A DNA stretch of 64,000 nucleotides from Cryobacterium ruanii (lineage in GTDB: Bacteria > Actinomycetota > Actinomycetes > Actinomycetales > Microbacteriaceae): assembly GCF_004404055.1 (NCBI RefSeq), contig NZ_SOHK01000005.1, positions 62,001 to 126,000 of the forward strand, read 5' to 3'. Below the pieces are notes generated by a model, which made no database searches, was not told where the DNA came from, and saw only the letters and a program-made list of their open reading frames with translations. The translations under genes and the position numbers were made by a program. Shown one piece after another: positions 34,424-46,015 of the stretch. Each line of letters starts with the position of its first letter. Within the stretch, counting starts at the first letter, position 1.

Positions 34424-37400
34424 GTGATCCTTCAGGGCTTAATCGCAGCGCTCGCGCGCGCCTCCACGTTCGACAATGCCCTCGCCTATGCCAGCCGGGA
34501 TGCTGATTTCTCGCTGACAGAGGGCCTGCGTGCCCCGCTTCTCGCCGCGCTGCTCGACCTGCGCCGGGACGATGCCCAGGCGCTGTTCGTCATCACCGCG
34601 ACCGGGCGGGAGTCGGAGGCGCTGCGCGAGAATCTCGGCTGCTTCGCCACGAACGCCGAAATCATCGACTTTCCGGCTTGGGAAACCCTGCCGCACGAAC
34701 GCCTCAGTCCGAGTGCTGAGATCGTCGGTAACCGCCTGCACGCCCTGCGCCGCATGCGTGAATGGCAGGAGGCGGACCCGGCCACGCGGCATCCGCTTAT
34801 CGTCGTCGCCTCGGTGCGCGCCGCGCTGCAGCCGGTCGCCGACAACCTCACCGACTACGAACCGATCGAACTCACCGTCGGCGCGCGCGGCCACGACCTC
34901 GCGGCGATCGTGCTGCAGCTCGTCAACGTTGCCTACAACCGCGTGGACATGGTCACCCGGCGCGGCGAGTTCGCCGTGCGCGGCGGAATCCTCGACGTGT
35001 TTCCGCCGGTCGCCTCGCATCCGTTCCGGGTGGAGTTCTTCGGTGACGAGGTCGAGCAGATTCGCCTTTTCAGCGTCGCCGACCAGCGTTCCCTCCCCGA
35101 ACCGATTACCTCGGTAAGCCTGCCGCCGAGCCGCGAATTGCTGCTGAGTCCTGCAGTGCGGCAGCGCGCCCGGGAGATGCAGCACGAATTTCCGACCCTG
35201 GCCGGCCTGCTCGCCAAGATCGCCGAGGGCATCCCGGTGGAGGGCATGGAGAGCCTCGCGCCGGCCTTGGTCGACCGGCTCGTGCCGGTCACCCACTACC
35301 TGCCGAGCAACGCCGCCGTCGCTGTGATCTCCCCGGAGCGGGTCGCGAGCCGCGCGATCAGCCTCGCCGAAACCAACCGGGAGTTTCTCGGCGCAGCCTG
35401 GAGCGCCGCCACCTCCGGCGCCGACGCGCCGATCGACCTTGAATCCGGCGATTTTCTCACGCTGGGGCGCCTCCGCGACAGCGTGAAGTACTCGGCACCC
35501 GGAGCGCCGGCCTCCGGCCACAGCTGGTGGACCCTGAGCACGTTCCAGGCAGCACCGACCGATGCGCCGGTACTGCCCGAACACCGTGAGATGGACGAAC
35601 TTCTGACCATTCGCATCGAAGCGGATGCCGTTCCCACTTTCGCCGGCAGCGTCGACGGCGCTGTGGGTCACGTCGCCTCCCGGCTGCATGACGGCTGGGT
35701 CGTCGGCATCGTCGCCCAGGGCGCCGGCCTGGTCGAGCGGGCCGCGCAGGTGCTCGCCGAGCGCGAGCTGCCGGCGCGGGTGGTAGACGTCTGGCCGCTC
35801 AAGCCGGAACCGGGTATCGCCTACCTGCTGAAGGCATCCGTCGATCACGGTTTCGAGCTGCCGCAGAGCAAACTCGCCCTGATCAGCGAGAGCGAGTTCT
35901 ACGGCCGAACAGTTGGGTACTCCGCACGCCAGATCAAGAAACTCGCGAGCCGCCGCAAGAACGTCGTCGACCCGTTGCAGCTCGTCGCCGGCGACCATGT
36001 CGTGCACCAGACGCACGGCATCGGCCGTTTTCTCGAACTCACCCAGCGGGAGGTGTCGAGCGGGGGCCGTAACCCGGTCAAGACCACCCGCGAATACCTC
36101 GTGCTGGAATACGCACCGCTGAAGCGCGGGCACGCCGGCGACCGGCTTTATGTGCCAACCGACCAGCTCGACCTTGTCACCCGGTATGTCGGTGGTGAAG
36201 CGCCGGCCCTGAGCAAAATGGGAGGTAGTGACTGGTCGAGCGCTAAGACCAAGGCGCGCAAGGCGGTACGCGACATCGCCGTGGAACTGGTCAAACTGTA
36301 TTCGGCGCGCATGGCCAGCAAGGGGCACGCCTTCGGGCCGGACACCCCCTGGCAGCGCGAGCTCGAAGAGGCCTTCCCGTTTGTCGAGACGCCCGACCAG
36401 CTCACGACGATCGACGAGGTCAAGGCCGACATGGAACGGCCCATTCCGATGGACCGGCTGCTCAGTGGCGACGTCGGCTTCGGCAAGACCGAGGTCGCCA
36501 TTCGCGCCGCGTTCAAGGCGGTGCAGGACGGCAAACAGGTGGCCATGCTTGTGCCGACCACGCTGCTGGTCAGCCAGCACATGGAAACGTTCAAGGAACG
36601 CTTCGCAGGGTTTCCCATTCACTTGCGCGCCCTGTCGCGGTTCCAGACCGACAAGGAGTCGCGGGAGACTATCGCCGGTATGCTCGACGGCACCGTCGAC
36701 GTCGTCATCGGCACGCACCGGCTGTTGTCGACGTCAATTATCTTCAAAGACCTCGGCCTTGTCATTATCGATGAGGAGCAGCGCTTCGGCGTCGAGCACA
36801 AAGACGCCCTGAAGAAGCTCAAGACCAACGTGGACATTCTCGCAATGAGCGCGACACCCATCCCACGGTCGCTCGAGATGGCTGTCACCGGCATCCGCGA
36901 GATGTCGACCCTGGCCACCCCGCCGGAAGACCGGCACCCTATCTTGACTTTTGTGGGACCGTACTCGCAGCGGCAGGTGGCTGCGGCCATCCGTCGGGAG
37001 CTGCTGCGTGAGGGCCAGATCTTCTTCGTGCACAACCGGGTCACGAGCATCAACCGCATCGCGTCGCAGCTCGCCGAACTCGTGCCGGAAGCGCGCATCG
37101 CGATCGCGCATGGGCAGCTGCCCGAGGCGCAGCTCGAGCAGGTGGTCGGTGATTTCTGGGAGCGCAAGTTCGACATCCTGGTCTGCACGACGATCATCGA
37201 AACCGGCCTCGACATCAACAACGCCAATACCATCATCATCGACCGTGCCGACAAGTTCGGCCTGAGCCAGCTGCACCAGTTGCGCGGCCGGGTTGGGCGC
37301 GGGCGCGAGCGCGCCTACGCCTACTTTTTGTACGACGAAAACAAGCCGCTGTCGGAGACCGCGCACGACCGGCTTGCCACGATCGCGGCGAACAACGAGC

Positions 37401-38056
37401 TCGGTGCCGGCATGCAGGTCGCGCTCAAAGACCTGGAGATTCGTGGCGCCGGCAACCTGCTCGGCGGCGAGCAGGCCGGCCACATCGCGGGGGTCGGCTT
37501 CGATCTGTACCTGCGCATGATCGGCGAGGCCGTGAGTACCTTCCGCGGCGATGTCGCCGAGGGGCAGACCGAACTGCGGCTCGAATTGCCCGTCGACGCG
37601 CACATTCCGCACGATTTCGTCGACAGTGAACGGCTGCGCCTCGAGGCGTACCAGAAGCTTTCCAGCGCGAGCTCGCCCACCGCGACCGACGACCAAATCG
37701 ACCTCGTACTCGAGGAGCTCACCGACCGCTACGGCGAACCGCCCGTGCCGGTGCAGAACCTCGTGGCCGTATCGCGGCTGCGCTGGCAGGCCCAACAGGC
37801 GAACCTCAGCGAGGTCGTCGCCATGGGGTCGAACTTGCGTGTCGCGCCGGCCGACCTGGCCGACTCGATCCAGGTGCGGCTGCAGCGGATGTATCCCGGC
37901 TCGCGTTACGTGTCCTCGACCGGGGCGCTCAGCGTGCCGATGCCTCGGCCGAACGGCGAGCCGCTCGACGACAACGCCCTGATCGAGTGGACCAAGACCC
38001 TACTGGGCGCGATCTTCCCTCCCGCCGTGCCGAGCGTGCTCCCGGCTGGCAGCTAG
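34424..38056 (+). CDS. mfd: Transcription-repair coupling factor
   Basis: Mfd displaces RNA polymerase stalled at DNA damage and recruits UvrA. The 1210-aa length is typical. The N-terminal UvrB-like part includes PAWETLPHERLSPS near residue 85. The RNA-polymerase-interacting region begins with GDHVVHQTHGIGRF near residue 520. The RecG-like translocase has Walker A SGDVGFGKTEVA near residue 682, LVPTTLLVSQH, DEEQ box IIDEEQRFGV, and motif VI region QLRGRVGR. Starts at GTG 34424, predicted leaderless. Confidence 0.97.
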   Translation: MILQGLIAALARASTFDNALAYASRDADFSLTEGLRAPLLAALLDLRRDDAQALFVITATGRESEALRENLGCFATNAEIIDFPAWETLPHERLSPSAEIVGNRLHALRRMREWQEADPATRHPLIVVASVRAALQPVADNLTDYEPIELTVGARGHDLAAIVLQLVNVAYNRVDMVTRRGEFAVRGGILDVFPPVASHPFRVEFFGDEVEQIRLFSVADQRSLPEPITSVSLPPSRELLLSPAVRQRAREMQHEFPTLAGLLAKIAEGIPVEGMESLAPALVDRLVPVTHYLPSNAAVAVISPERVASRAISLAETNREFLGAAWSAATSGADAPIDLESGDFLTLGRLRDSVKYSAPGAPASGHSWWTLSTFQAAPTDAPVLPEHREMDELLTIRIEADAVPTFAGSVDGAVGHVASRLHDGWVVGIVAQGAGLVERAAQVLAERELPARVVDVWPLKPEPGIAYLLKASVDHGFELPQSKLALISESEFYGRTVGYSARQIKKLASRRKNVVDPLQLVAGDHVVHQTHGIGRFLELTQREVSSGGRNPVKTTREYLVLEYAPLKRGHAGDRLYVPTDQLDLVTRYVGGEAPALSKMGGSDWSSAKTKARKAVRDIAVELVKLYSARMASKGHAFGPDTPWQRELEEAFPFVETPDQLTTIDEVKADMERPIPMDRLLSGDVGFGKTEVAIRAAFKAVQDGKQVAMLVPTTLLVSQHMETFKERFAGFPIHLRALSRFQTDKESRETIAGMLDGTVDVVIGTHRLLSTSIIFKDLGLVIIDEEQRFGVEHKDALKKLKTNVDILAMSATPIPRSLEMAVTGIREMSTLATPPEDRHPILTFVGPYSQRQVAAAIRRELLREGQIFFVHNRVTSINRIASQLAELVPEARIAIAHGQLPEAQLEQVVGDFWERKFDILVCTTIIETGLDINNANTIIIDRADKFGLSQLHQLRGRVGRGRERAYAYFLYDENKPLSETAHDRLATIAANNELGAGMQVALKDLEIRGAGNLLGGEQAGHIAGVGFDLYLRMIGEAVSTFRGDVAEGQTELRLELPVDAHIPHDFVDSERLRLEAYQKLSSASSPTATDDQIDLVLEELTDRYGEPPVPVQNLVAVSRLRWQAQQANLSEVVAMGSNLRVAPADLADSIQVRLQRMYPGSRYVSSTGALSVPMPRPNGEPLDDNALIEWTKTLLGAIFPPAVPSVLPAGS

Positions 38057-38090
38057 AACGCACGTCGCCCTCTGCTCATCTAGCGGATGC

Positions 38091-39446
38091 TTAGCCTTTC
38101 GATGCTTCCGGCCGGTAGACATCCGGGATGCCGTCGTTGTCGCTGTCGATGGCTTCCGCCTCGGCAATGCGACCGTAGTGGCGATTGCGGGCCCGCAGGA
38201 TCACCGTGGCCAAAAGGGCGGCGAGGAGCGAACCGACCAGGATGGCTACCTTGGCATGGTCGTCGTGCGCGCTGCCCTGGCCGAAGGCAAGTTCGCTGAT
38301 CAGCAGTGACACGGTGAAACCGACGCCAGCCAGCAGCGCGACACCAAACACGTCGATCCAGGCCAGGTCGGGGTCGAGCGCTGCCTTGGTGGTTTTGGTC
38401 ACGACGAAGGTTGCGAGCAATACTCCGATCGGCTTGCCGATGACGAGGGCGACGACAATGCCGATCGCGACCGGGTCGGTAAGTGCCCGATGCAGTCCCT
38501 CTGCGCCGCCGAGGGTGACGCCGGCCGAGAAGAAGGCGAACACCGGAATCGCGAATCCGCTGGAGAGTGGGCGAATGCGATGTTCCAGGGTTTCGGCCAG
38601 GCCGGGCCCGGCGTCGGGCCCGCCGCCGCGCTTGCTGCGGAGCACCGGCACGGCAAAGCCGAGGAGCACGCCGGCTACGGTCGCATGAACTCCGGAACCG
38701 TGCACGAGCGCCCAGACAACGAAGCCGAGAGGCAGCAGCACCGTCCACGCTGCCCAAGCCCGCGTACCGAAGAAGTAGGAGAATTTGTGGGTCAACAGCC
38801 AGAACATCGCGAGCAGGACGAGGGCCAACAAAAGCGGCAGCACGGCGATATTGGTCGTATAGAAGAAGGCGATGATCGTGATGGCGAGCAAATCATCGAC
38901 TACCGCGAGGGTGAGCAGAAAAATGCGCAGCGCCGACGGAAGTTTTGACCCGATGACGGCGAGAACGGCGACGGCGAACGCGATGTCGGTCGCTGTGGGA
39001 ATTGCCCAGCCGCGCAGAGTGTCGGCGCCGGAGTCGAAGTTGATCAGTACGTAGATGAGGGCGGGGACGATCACGCCCCCGATCGCGGCGGCGACGGGCA
39101 CGATGGCACGGTTCAGGCTGCGAAGGTCGCCAGCAACGAACTCGCGTTTTAGCTCGAGACCAGCCAGAAAGAAGAAAATCGCCAGGAGGCCGTCAGCCGC
39201 CCACGCGCCGAGGCTCAGTTCGAGGTGCCACGGCTCGTAGCCGATCGTGAAGTCACGCAGTGCATAATATGCCTCCGAAAATCCCGAGTTGGCCATGATC
39301 AGTGCGGCCACGGTCGCAGCGAGCAAAATCGCGCCGCCGACGGTCTCCTTGCGGAGAATGGCAGATATGCGCACAAATTCGTTGTGGCTGCCACGACGCA
39401 GAATGGTGGCGGTCGGGGGGTTGGGCAGGCGGGATGGTTCGGTCAT
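38091..39446 (-). CDS. nhaA: Na+/H+ antiporter NhaA
   Basis: NhaA exports Na+ in exchange for protons. The 451-aa protein starts at ATG 39446 with GAGGA upstream; longer in-frame readings antisense to mazG were rejected. About 11-12 hydrophobic helices are visible, with [20 protein letters not shown] and [11 protein letters not shown], the latter carrying the paired Asp residues of the ion-binding site. A hydrophilic C-terminal tail of about 30 residues ends the protein. Confidence 0.95.
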   Translation of the reverse strand: MTEPSRLPNPPTATILRRGSHNEFVRISAILRKETVGGAILLAATVAALIMANSGFSEAYYALRDFTIGYEPWHLELSLGAWAADGLLAIFFFLAGLELKREFVAGDLRSLNRAIVPVAAAIGGVIVPALIYVLINFDSGADTLRGWAIPTATDIAFAVAVLAVIGSKLPSALRIFLLTLAVVDDLLAITIIAFFYTTNIAVLPLLLALVLLAMFWLLTHKFSYFFGTRAWAAWTVLLPLGFVVWALVHGSGVHATVAGVLLGFAVPVLRSKRGGGPDAGPGLAETLEHRIRPLSSGFAIPVFAFFSAGVTLGGAEGLHRALTDPVAIGIVVALVIGKPIGVLLATFVVTKTTKAALDPDLAWIDVFGVALLAGVGFTVSLLISELAFGQGSAHDDHAKVAILVGSLLAALLATVILRARNRHYGRIAEAEAIDSDNDGIPDVYRPEASKG

Positions 39447-39601
39447 AGAGTTCCTCTGGTCTTTCGGGCGCGCATAAGTCGTTGCCGACCAGACTTCCCG
39501 GCTCACCCCCGGCCACAATACACGACGCACGTGAGCGACCCGTGGACGGTGCGCCACCCTACGATGGAAACGACCACGGAACCGATCGAGGAGTGCCGAC
39601 C

Positions 39602-40465
39602 ATGACGAATCCACTGTTTTCCTCTGCCCCCGCGCCGGAGCCCGACCGTTCCCTCGCGGCTTCGGAGGCCCCGGCGGTCGCCACGGAGCGGGCATCCGAT
39701 CGCGCCCCGGCAGCGGAAGTCCCGGCGGTCGCCACGGAGCGGCCATCCGATCGCGCCCCGGCAGCGGGGCGGTCGGCAAGCTCCCTCGACACCCTCATCG
39801 CAACGGTTGCGCGGCTGCGCGCGCCCGGCGGATGCCCGTGGGACGCCGACCAGAACCACGCCTCACTTGTGCGCCACCTGGTCGAGGAAACCCACGAACT
39901 GATCGAGGCGATCGAAGAGGGCAGCCGCGATGACCTGCTCGAGGAACTCGGCGATGTGCTCTACCAGGTGCTGTTCCACGCGGATCTGGCCGCGCACACG
40001 CCCGAGGAGAACTTCGACATCCAGGATGTCGCCGCTCGCCTCACCGAGAAAATGGTCGGTCGACACCCGCACGTGTTCGGCGACGTCACCCTCGACACGG
40101 CGGAGGAGGTCTCGGCCGCCTGGGATGGTTTCAAGGCCGAGGAGAAGCCGGGGCGCACGAGTGTTCTCGACGGCATTCCAGCTGGTATGCCGGCCCTCGC
40201 CCTCGCCGATAAGGTGTTGGGTCGGGCCGAGAAGATCGGCTTGATCGAAACGGATGCCGGCTTCCCTCTTCCGATCGAATCCGAAGCCGACCTCGGACCG
40301 TTGCTGCTGGCCATCGTGGCATCGGCCCGAGCGCAGGGCCTCGATGCCGAGCGTGCCCTGCGCGGCGCCGTGCGCGACCTGCAGGGGGAGATTCGCGGAG
40401 CCGAGTCCCGTGAGGCCCCCGATGACGATGCCTTCGACGCCGGAGTGATCGCCCTCCCCGCCTGA
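39602..40465 (+). CDS. mazG: MazG-family nucleoside triphosphate pyrophosphohydrolase with repetitive N-terminus
   Basis: MazG hydrolyses NTPs to NMPs and pyrophosphate and may clear noncanonical or stress nucleotides. The 287-aa protein starts at ATG 39602 after GAGGAG. The MazG fold starts near residue 61, with [15 protein letters not shown] near residue 75. The metal-binding acidic helices follow: [13 protein letters not shown] and [19 protein letters not shown]. Before it lies a Pro/Ala-rich extension containing two 17-residue tandem repeats, [17 protein letters not shown] and [17 protein letters not shown], which look unstructured. The gene precedes eno within the conserved block. Confidence 0.93.
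   Translation: MTNPLFSSAPAPEPDRSLAASEAPAVATERASDRAPAAEVPAVATERPSDRAPAAGRSASSLDTLIATVARLRAPGGCPWDADQNHASLVRHLVEETHELIEAIEEGSRDDLLEELGDVLYQVLFHADLAAHTPEENFDIQDVAARLTEKMVGRHPHVFGDVTLDTAEEVSAAWDGFKAEEKPGRTSVLDGIPAGMPALALADKVLGRAEKIGLIETDAGFPLPIESEADLGPLLLAIVASARAQGLDAERALRGAVRDLQGEIRGAESREAPDDDAFDAGVIALPA
39665..39766 (+). repeat. 51-bp tandem repeat inside mazG (two copies)
   Basis: Units 39665-39715 and 39716-39766 differ at a few positions and encode the two 17-residue repeats of the MazG N-terminal extension. In-frame length keeps the gene open, so copy number could vary between strains. Confidence 0.85.
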
Positions 40466-40496
40466 CCTCTTTGAACCACCGCCAACTGGTGGCGCT

Positions 40497-41585
40497 TTAG
40501 GCTATTCGACTTCCGGCGGCGAGGTGTCGGGCGGGGGTTCGGGTGCGGCGCCAGGCCCAAGTCAGGGCTCCAGTGCCGAGCAGCAAGTGAATGACCAGGC
40601 CGATGAACCAGCTCGGTACCGCGCCGTCGTAGGTTTCCTGGGGTGTCGGGCCGTCCGCGAATTCCTGGTCGCGGTACCCCTTCGCGGCCTCATCGCATTC
40701 GTTGTATTCGGTGTACAACTCCGGGGCTGCCTGGGCGCTGCGCACGCCGACGGCGATTTGCCCGAACAGGTCGGTCGGGTAGCCGCCGTCGTCGAAGCTG
40801 CCGGGTGCGGCATCCGCTACGACCACGTAGGGATTCGCGGCGAGGACCCACCAGAAATAGTCGAATCGCGGCACGTCGTGGGTCGAGGTCTGTGCCGTGG
40901 AGCAGACGATGTCCGACTGTTTACCGGTCTGCTCATCGTAGGCCGATGACACGACCTGGTAGTTCACGCTCGTCGCCTCCTGCTGGGTCGCCGTGCCGAG
41001 CAGCGCGAACGCGATGAGCGTGCCGAGGCTGAGGGCCGCGACCACGAGGTAGGTCAGCACGATCGAGAACAGTGGCCGGGTCAGGATGCCCGACAGCCCG
41101 ACCCCGACCGCCGCGATGACACCGAGTTCGGCCGCGAGTACGAGCACCGACACCGCGATGGTGCCGAGCGAGACCTGGCCGAGCACGACCGCGAAAATGA
41201 GGAACGGCAACGCCGCCGCGAGAAAGGCGAGCGCCGTGATCCAGGCTGCCAGAAACTTTCCGAGTACGAGCTGCCCGGTGCTGATGAGCGTGACCTGCGT
41301 GGTGGCGAGGGTACCGGCATCGCGGTCGCCGTTGATGGCGTTCCCCGACAGGGCCGGCGACACCAGGGTGCCGAGCAACAGTACGAAAAAAATGATCGTC
41401 GAGAACACGCCGCCGCCGCCCGACAGCCAGGCCGCGGTGGCCAGCCACAGGAGGAACGTGACGATACCCACGAGCAGCATGAATACGCCGAGCAGCACGT
41501 ACCAGGACACGCCGCGTACCCGCTGGCGCAGTTCGAGGGTGACGATCAACCAGAGTCCGCTGAGGAACACGCGTGAGTCGGTCAT
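40497..41585 (-). CDS. ABC-2 type exporter permease
   Basis: A 362-aa membrane protein with about six hydrophobic segments. After the first (about residues 28-50, LLGVFMLLVGIVTFLLWLA) come LVSPALSGNAINGDRDAGTL, a typical ABC-2 permease segment, then four helices. A large extracytoplasmic loop with several Cys follows (about residues 220-320), and then a last helix. It starts at ATG 41585, overlapping the ATPase stop (ATGA), so the two form a two-gene exporter. The substrate cannot be told from sequence. Confidence 0.88.
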   Translation of the reverse strand: MTDSRVFLSGLWLIVTLELRQRVRGVSWYVLLGVFMLLVGIVTFLLWLATAAWLSGGGGVFSTIIFFVLLLGTLVSPALSGNAINGDRDAGTLATTQVTLISTGQLVLGKFLAAWITALAFLAAALPFLIFAVVLGQVSLGTIAVSVLVLAAELGVIAAVGVGLSGILTRPLFSIVLTYLVVAALSLGTLIAFALLGTATQQEATSVNYQVVSSAYDEQTGKQSDIVCSTAQTSTHDVPRFDYFWWVLAANPYVVVADAAPGSFDDGGYPTDLFGQIAVGVRSAQAAPELYTEYNECDEAAKGYRDQEFADGPTPQETYDGAVPSWFIGLVIHLLLGTGALTWAWRRTRTPARHLAAGSRIA

Positions 41586-42583
41586 TTCGTTGCCTCCGCA
41601 TCGGGGCCGGTCGACCGGGTGAGGTCGAGAAAAGTGTGTTCGAGCTTGCCGACGGCCGGGCCGAAGTCGCACACCGGAACCCCGCTCAGCACGAGATTGT
41701 GCAGCAGGGCAGCGGCGGAGGCTTCGTTCTCGACCTGCACGAGGGTTCCGAGCTGGTCGACTCCGAGAACCTGCACGAGCGCGCCGACGACACCGGGCGC
41801 CGCCAGCGCACGCTGCAGTGCTGCCGTATCAAGAGAGCGGATGCGCCACGCCCGGGCACTCGCGCCCGCCGCGGCCACCTGCTCCGGGCTGGCCGTGCGG
41901 CCGGCTGCGAGGTACACCGCGGCATCTGCCATTTCGTCAAGCTCGGCCAGCACGTGACTGGATACCAGGATGGCGGCGCCGTCGCCGGCCAGGCGGCGCA
42001 GCAAGTGACGAAGCGAGGCGCGAGCTGCGGGGTCGAGGCCGGAAGCCGGTTCGTCGAGCAACAGCACCCCGGGGGAGTGCACGAGCGCGCGGGCGAGGCT
42101 CAAACGTTGTTTCTGACCGCGCGACAACACTCTCGACGGCCGGTCGGCGAAGTCTCCGAGGTCGGTCAGCGCGATGAGTTCGTCGGCGCGCACGGCGGCC
42201 TGCTCGCGGGTCATGCGGTACATGCGTCCGGTGGTCTGCAGGGCCGCGCGGGCGCTCAGGCTCGGCCAGGAGCCGAGGGTGTCGGGCATCCAGCCCATGA
42301 CGGCGCGCACCCGTTCCGGCTCGGTGACCGGGTCATGACCATTGATGCGGATGGTACCCGTGACGGGGGTGAGCAGCGTCGCGAGCATGAGCAGCAGCGT
42401 CGTCTTACCCGAGCCGTTCGGCCCGATCAGGGCCGTGACCGACCCGGCCGGAACGGTCAGTGTCGCGTCGATCAGCGCGACGACACTGCCGAACGATCGG
42501 CTGACCCCGGTCACCGCGATGCCGCTCGGCCCGATTCCCGGCCCCACGGCCGCGTCGAATTCTGTCGTCACCGACATACTCAT
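41582..42583 (-). CDS. ABC-2 type exporter ATP-binding protein
   Basis: A 333-aa ATPase partner of the adjacent permease. Walker A is GPNGSGKTT near residue 50. The signature is LSRGQKQRLSLARAL, with Arg in place of the usual second Gly, as in many ABC-2 exporters. Walker B is VLLLDEPASGLDPAARA and the switch is VSSHVLAELDEMAD. A C-terminal domain of about 100 residues follows. Starts at ATG 42583; ATG 42577 is an alternative. Confidence 0.92.
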   Translation of the reverse strand: MSMSVTTEFDAAVGPGIGPSGIAVTGVSRSFGSVVALIDATLTVPAGSVTALIGPNGSGKTTLLLMLATLLTPVTGTIRINGHDPVTEPERVRAVMGWMPDTLGSWPSLSARAALQTTGRMYRMTREQAAVRADELIALTDLGDFADRPSRVLSRGQKQRLSLARALVHSPGVLLLDEPASGLDPAARASLRHLLRRLAGDGAAILVSSHVLAELDEMADAAVYLAAGRTASPEQVAAAGASARAWRIRSLDTAALQRALAAPGVVGALVQVLGVDQLGTLVQVENEASAAALLHNLVLSGVPVCDFGPAVGKLEHTFLDLTRSTGPDAEATK

Positions 42584-42652
42584 ACCCCCAACGTGTTTCC
42601 CCGAGTCTAGGGCGCACCCTCCTCGGGGAGCTGTCGGTGCGCCGCCCCCACC

Positions 42653-42703
42653 GCACCTGAGAGACCACGGCACCTGAGAGACCACCGCACCTGCGAGACT
42701 GGC
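42653..42703 (+). repeat. 17-bp tandem repeat (three copies) directly upstream of hisS
   Basis: Units at 42653, 42670 and 42687 have the core GCACCTGAGAGACCAC; the third has diverged. The array ends 3 nt before the hisS ATG, so it forms the hisS promoter and leader. GAGACT (42695-42700), derived from the repeat, lies 6 nt before ATG and may act as a weak -10 box. Confidence 0.75.
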
Positions 42704-42706
42704 CCC

Positions 42707-43960
42707 ATGGCTATTGCAGTGACCCCGCCGCGCGGCATGCGCGATTTCCTCCCCGCCGACAAGGCCATACGCGAACGTTCCCTCGGTATCATTCGCGAGA
42801 GTTTTCGGGCGCACGGCTTCGACGAGATCGAAACCCCGGTCATGGAAGATTCGGCCCGCCTGCACTCCGGACTCGGCGGCGACAACGAGAAACTTGCCTT
42901 CGCGGTACTCAAGCGAGGACTCAGTGCAGCGGATATCGCGGTGGCGGCCGCGCACGACGACCTGCTGTCCCTGGCCGACCTCGGCCTGCGGTTCGACCTG
43001 ACAGTTCCGCTCGCCCGGTTCTACGCCACGCACCGCGCCGCGCTGCCGACCGTGTTCCGATCCATTCAAATTGCGCCGGTCTGGCGAGCCGAACGCCCGC
43101 AGAAGGGGCGGTACCGCCAGTTCATGCAGTGCGACATCGACATCATCGGCGAGGCCGGCGCGCTCGCCGAGATCGAACTGATCACCGCAACGGCCGCGAC
43201 CCTCGATCAGCTCGGCCTCACGGGCTGCTCCATCCGCATCAACGACCGCCGTATCCTCTCCGCTTTGCTCGCCCACTGGGGCGTCACGTCAGAACTGACC
43301 GAGCGGGCGCTGATCGTGATCGACAAGCTCGACAAGATCGGTGTTGACGGCGTCGCCACCGAACTCGGCACTCTCGGCATCGATGCCCCCGACCTGGCCG
43401 CCCTGCTCACCGAGCTCGGGACCGGCGGCTGGGCCCTCGGCGACAGCGCGCCGGCCTGGCTCGACCCGGCGGCCTTCGCCGACCTGACCGCATTGCGCGC
43501 CGCCCTGCCCGGCGTCGACCTGGTCTTCGACCCCACCCTGGTGCGCGGCATGGGCTACTACACCGGCACCATCTTCGAGATCTCGCACCCCGATCTGGCT
43601 TATTCCCTCGGCGGCGGCGGGCGTTACGACGGAATGATCGGCCGGTTCCTTGGCACCGACGTACCTGCTTGCGGATTCTCGATCGGGTTTGAACGCATCG
43701 TCGACTTGCTCGAAGCGGATGCCGCATCCGCTCTAAACGCGGTCGTGCTGGTGCACGAGAAGGACGCCGATCTGGCCGGCCTGGTCGCCCTCAAGCGCGA
43801 TCTCGTCGCGGGAGGCCTGCGCGTGCGCCTGGAACGCCGCACCAAGAACCTGAAGGCCCTGCTCGATCGGGCCGGCGAAGCCGGCTACGGCCGCTTCGCG
43901 TTCGTGACGGCCGACACGCAGGCGGCCGCCGATCTCGACTTCAAACCGCTCGGAGCGTGA
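42707..43960 (+). CDS. hisS: Histidyl-tRNA synthetase
   Basis: Class II synthetase charging tRNA-His, 417 aa. Motif 1 region TPPRGMRDFLP at the N-terminus, LRFDLTVPLARF near residue 93, motif 2 around PVWRAERPQKGRYRQFMQCD near residue 124, the histidine-specific GMGYYTGTIFEI near residue 281, and motif 3 ACGFSIGFERIVDLL near residue 322. A short C-terminal anticodon-binding domain follows. No Shine-Dalgarno sequence is present; a leaderless mRNA is possible. Confidence 0.95.
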   Translation: MAIAVTPPRGMRDFLPADKAIRERSLGIIRESFRAHGFDEIETPVMEDSARLHSGLGGDNEKLAFAVLKRGLSAADIAVAAAHDDLLSLADLGLRFDLTVPLARFYATHRAALPTVFRSIQIAPVWRAERPQKGRYRQFMQCDIDIIGEAGALAEIELITATAATLDQLGLTGCSIRINDRRILSALLAHWGVTSELTERALIVIDKLDKIGVDGVATELGTLGIDAPDLAALLTELGTGGWALGDSAPAWLDPAAFADLTALRAALPGVDLVFDPTLVRGMGYYTGTIFEISHPDLAYSLGGGGRYDGMIGRFLGTDVPACGFSIGFERIVDLLEADAASALNAVVLVHEKDADLAGLVALKRDLVAGGLRVRLERRTKNLKALLDRAGEAGYGRFAFVTADTQAAADLDFKPLGA

Positions 43961-44003
43961 GGCGGCCCGGCCGATTCAACGAACGGCCGACGGCTTTGGT
44001 TAG

Positions 44004-45371
<1,368 letters not shown>

Positions 45372-45475
45372 CCCTCGCACCACCAGCACGAACGGGCTCC
45401 CGACCAGCGATCTTTCGGTTTTCGGGGGCCCACAGCTACACTGCGTACCATTTTTGAATGGTGAAAGGAGTTGCC

Positions 45476-46015
45476 ATGGACCACAAACGACCCGGTTCCG
45501 CCCCACGGAAATCCCCCCCGCCATCGTCGGCCCAGCGGCAGCCGGCCGTCTCACAAGCCGAGACGCCCACCGGCGGGTGGCTGCGCAGCATCCGCTTCTC
45601 AGGATTTTCCCTCGTGATGATGGTCGTTCTCGTACTTGCCGTCGTGGTACTCGCGCCCAGCCTGCGCACGTACGCCGAGCAGCGGCAGCAGATCAGCCAG
45701 CTCAGCACCACCGTCGCCGACCAGAAGGCGGAGGTCGACCAGCTCACGAGCCAGCGCGAACGCTGGAATGACCGCACCTACGTCACGACGCAGGCACGCG
45801 AACGACTCTCGTACGTGCTGCCGGGCGATATCAGTTTTCTCGTCATCAACGACCTGCCCGTCGTCGCACCGCTCGAAGCGGACGCGAGCCCGGTCAGCAC
45901 CAATATTCAAAGCACCACAATTGATTGGCTGGGTTCCTTGTTCGCCTCCACCATGACCGCCGGCCTGGCTCCGCAAGCCGCAGCACCCGCGAACCCGAAA
46001 ACCGTGGCCCCGTGA
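45476..46015 (+). CDS. ftsB: Septum formation initiator family protein (FtsB/DivIC)
   Basis: A single-pass divisome protein that joins FtsL and FtsQ at the septum. The 179-aa protein has a Pro/Ser-rich cytoplasmic N-terminus, a membrane helix (about residues 42-62, FSLVMMVVLVLAVVVLAP), and an extracytoplasmic coiled coil (QQISQLSTTVADQKAEVDQL). DRTYVTTQARERLSYVLPGD, the conserved FtsB segment, follows. A second in-frame ATG at 45458 sits 6 nt after TACCAT and could be a leaderless start; 45476 has AGGAG at 5-nt spacing. Confidence 0.92.
   Translation: MDHKRPGSAPRKSPPPSSAQRQPAVSQAETPTGGWLRSIRFSGFSLVMMVVLVLAVVVLAPSLRTYAEQRQQISQLSTTVADQKAEVDQLTSQRERWNDRTYVTTQARERLSYVLPGDISFLVINDLPVVAPLEADASPVSTNIQSTTIDWLGSLFASTMTAGLAPQAAAPANPKTVAP

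Noticed and set aside
34439-36718. 759-codon minus-strand frame over mfd
   Set aside because: Shadow of mfd, low-complexity Arg/Gly/His composition, no domain.
39447-39779. N-terminal extension of NhaA reading into mazG
   Set aside because: The added residues are antisense to the mazG repeats; ATG 39446 has a good ribosome binding site.
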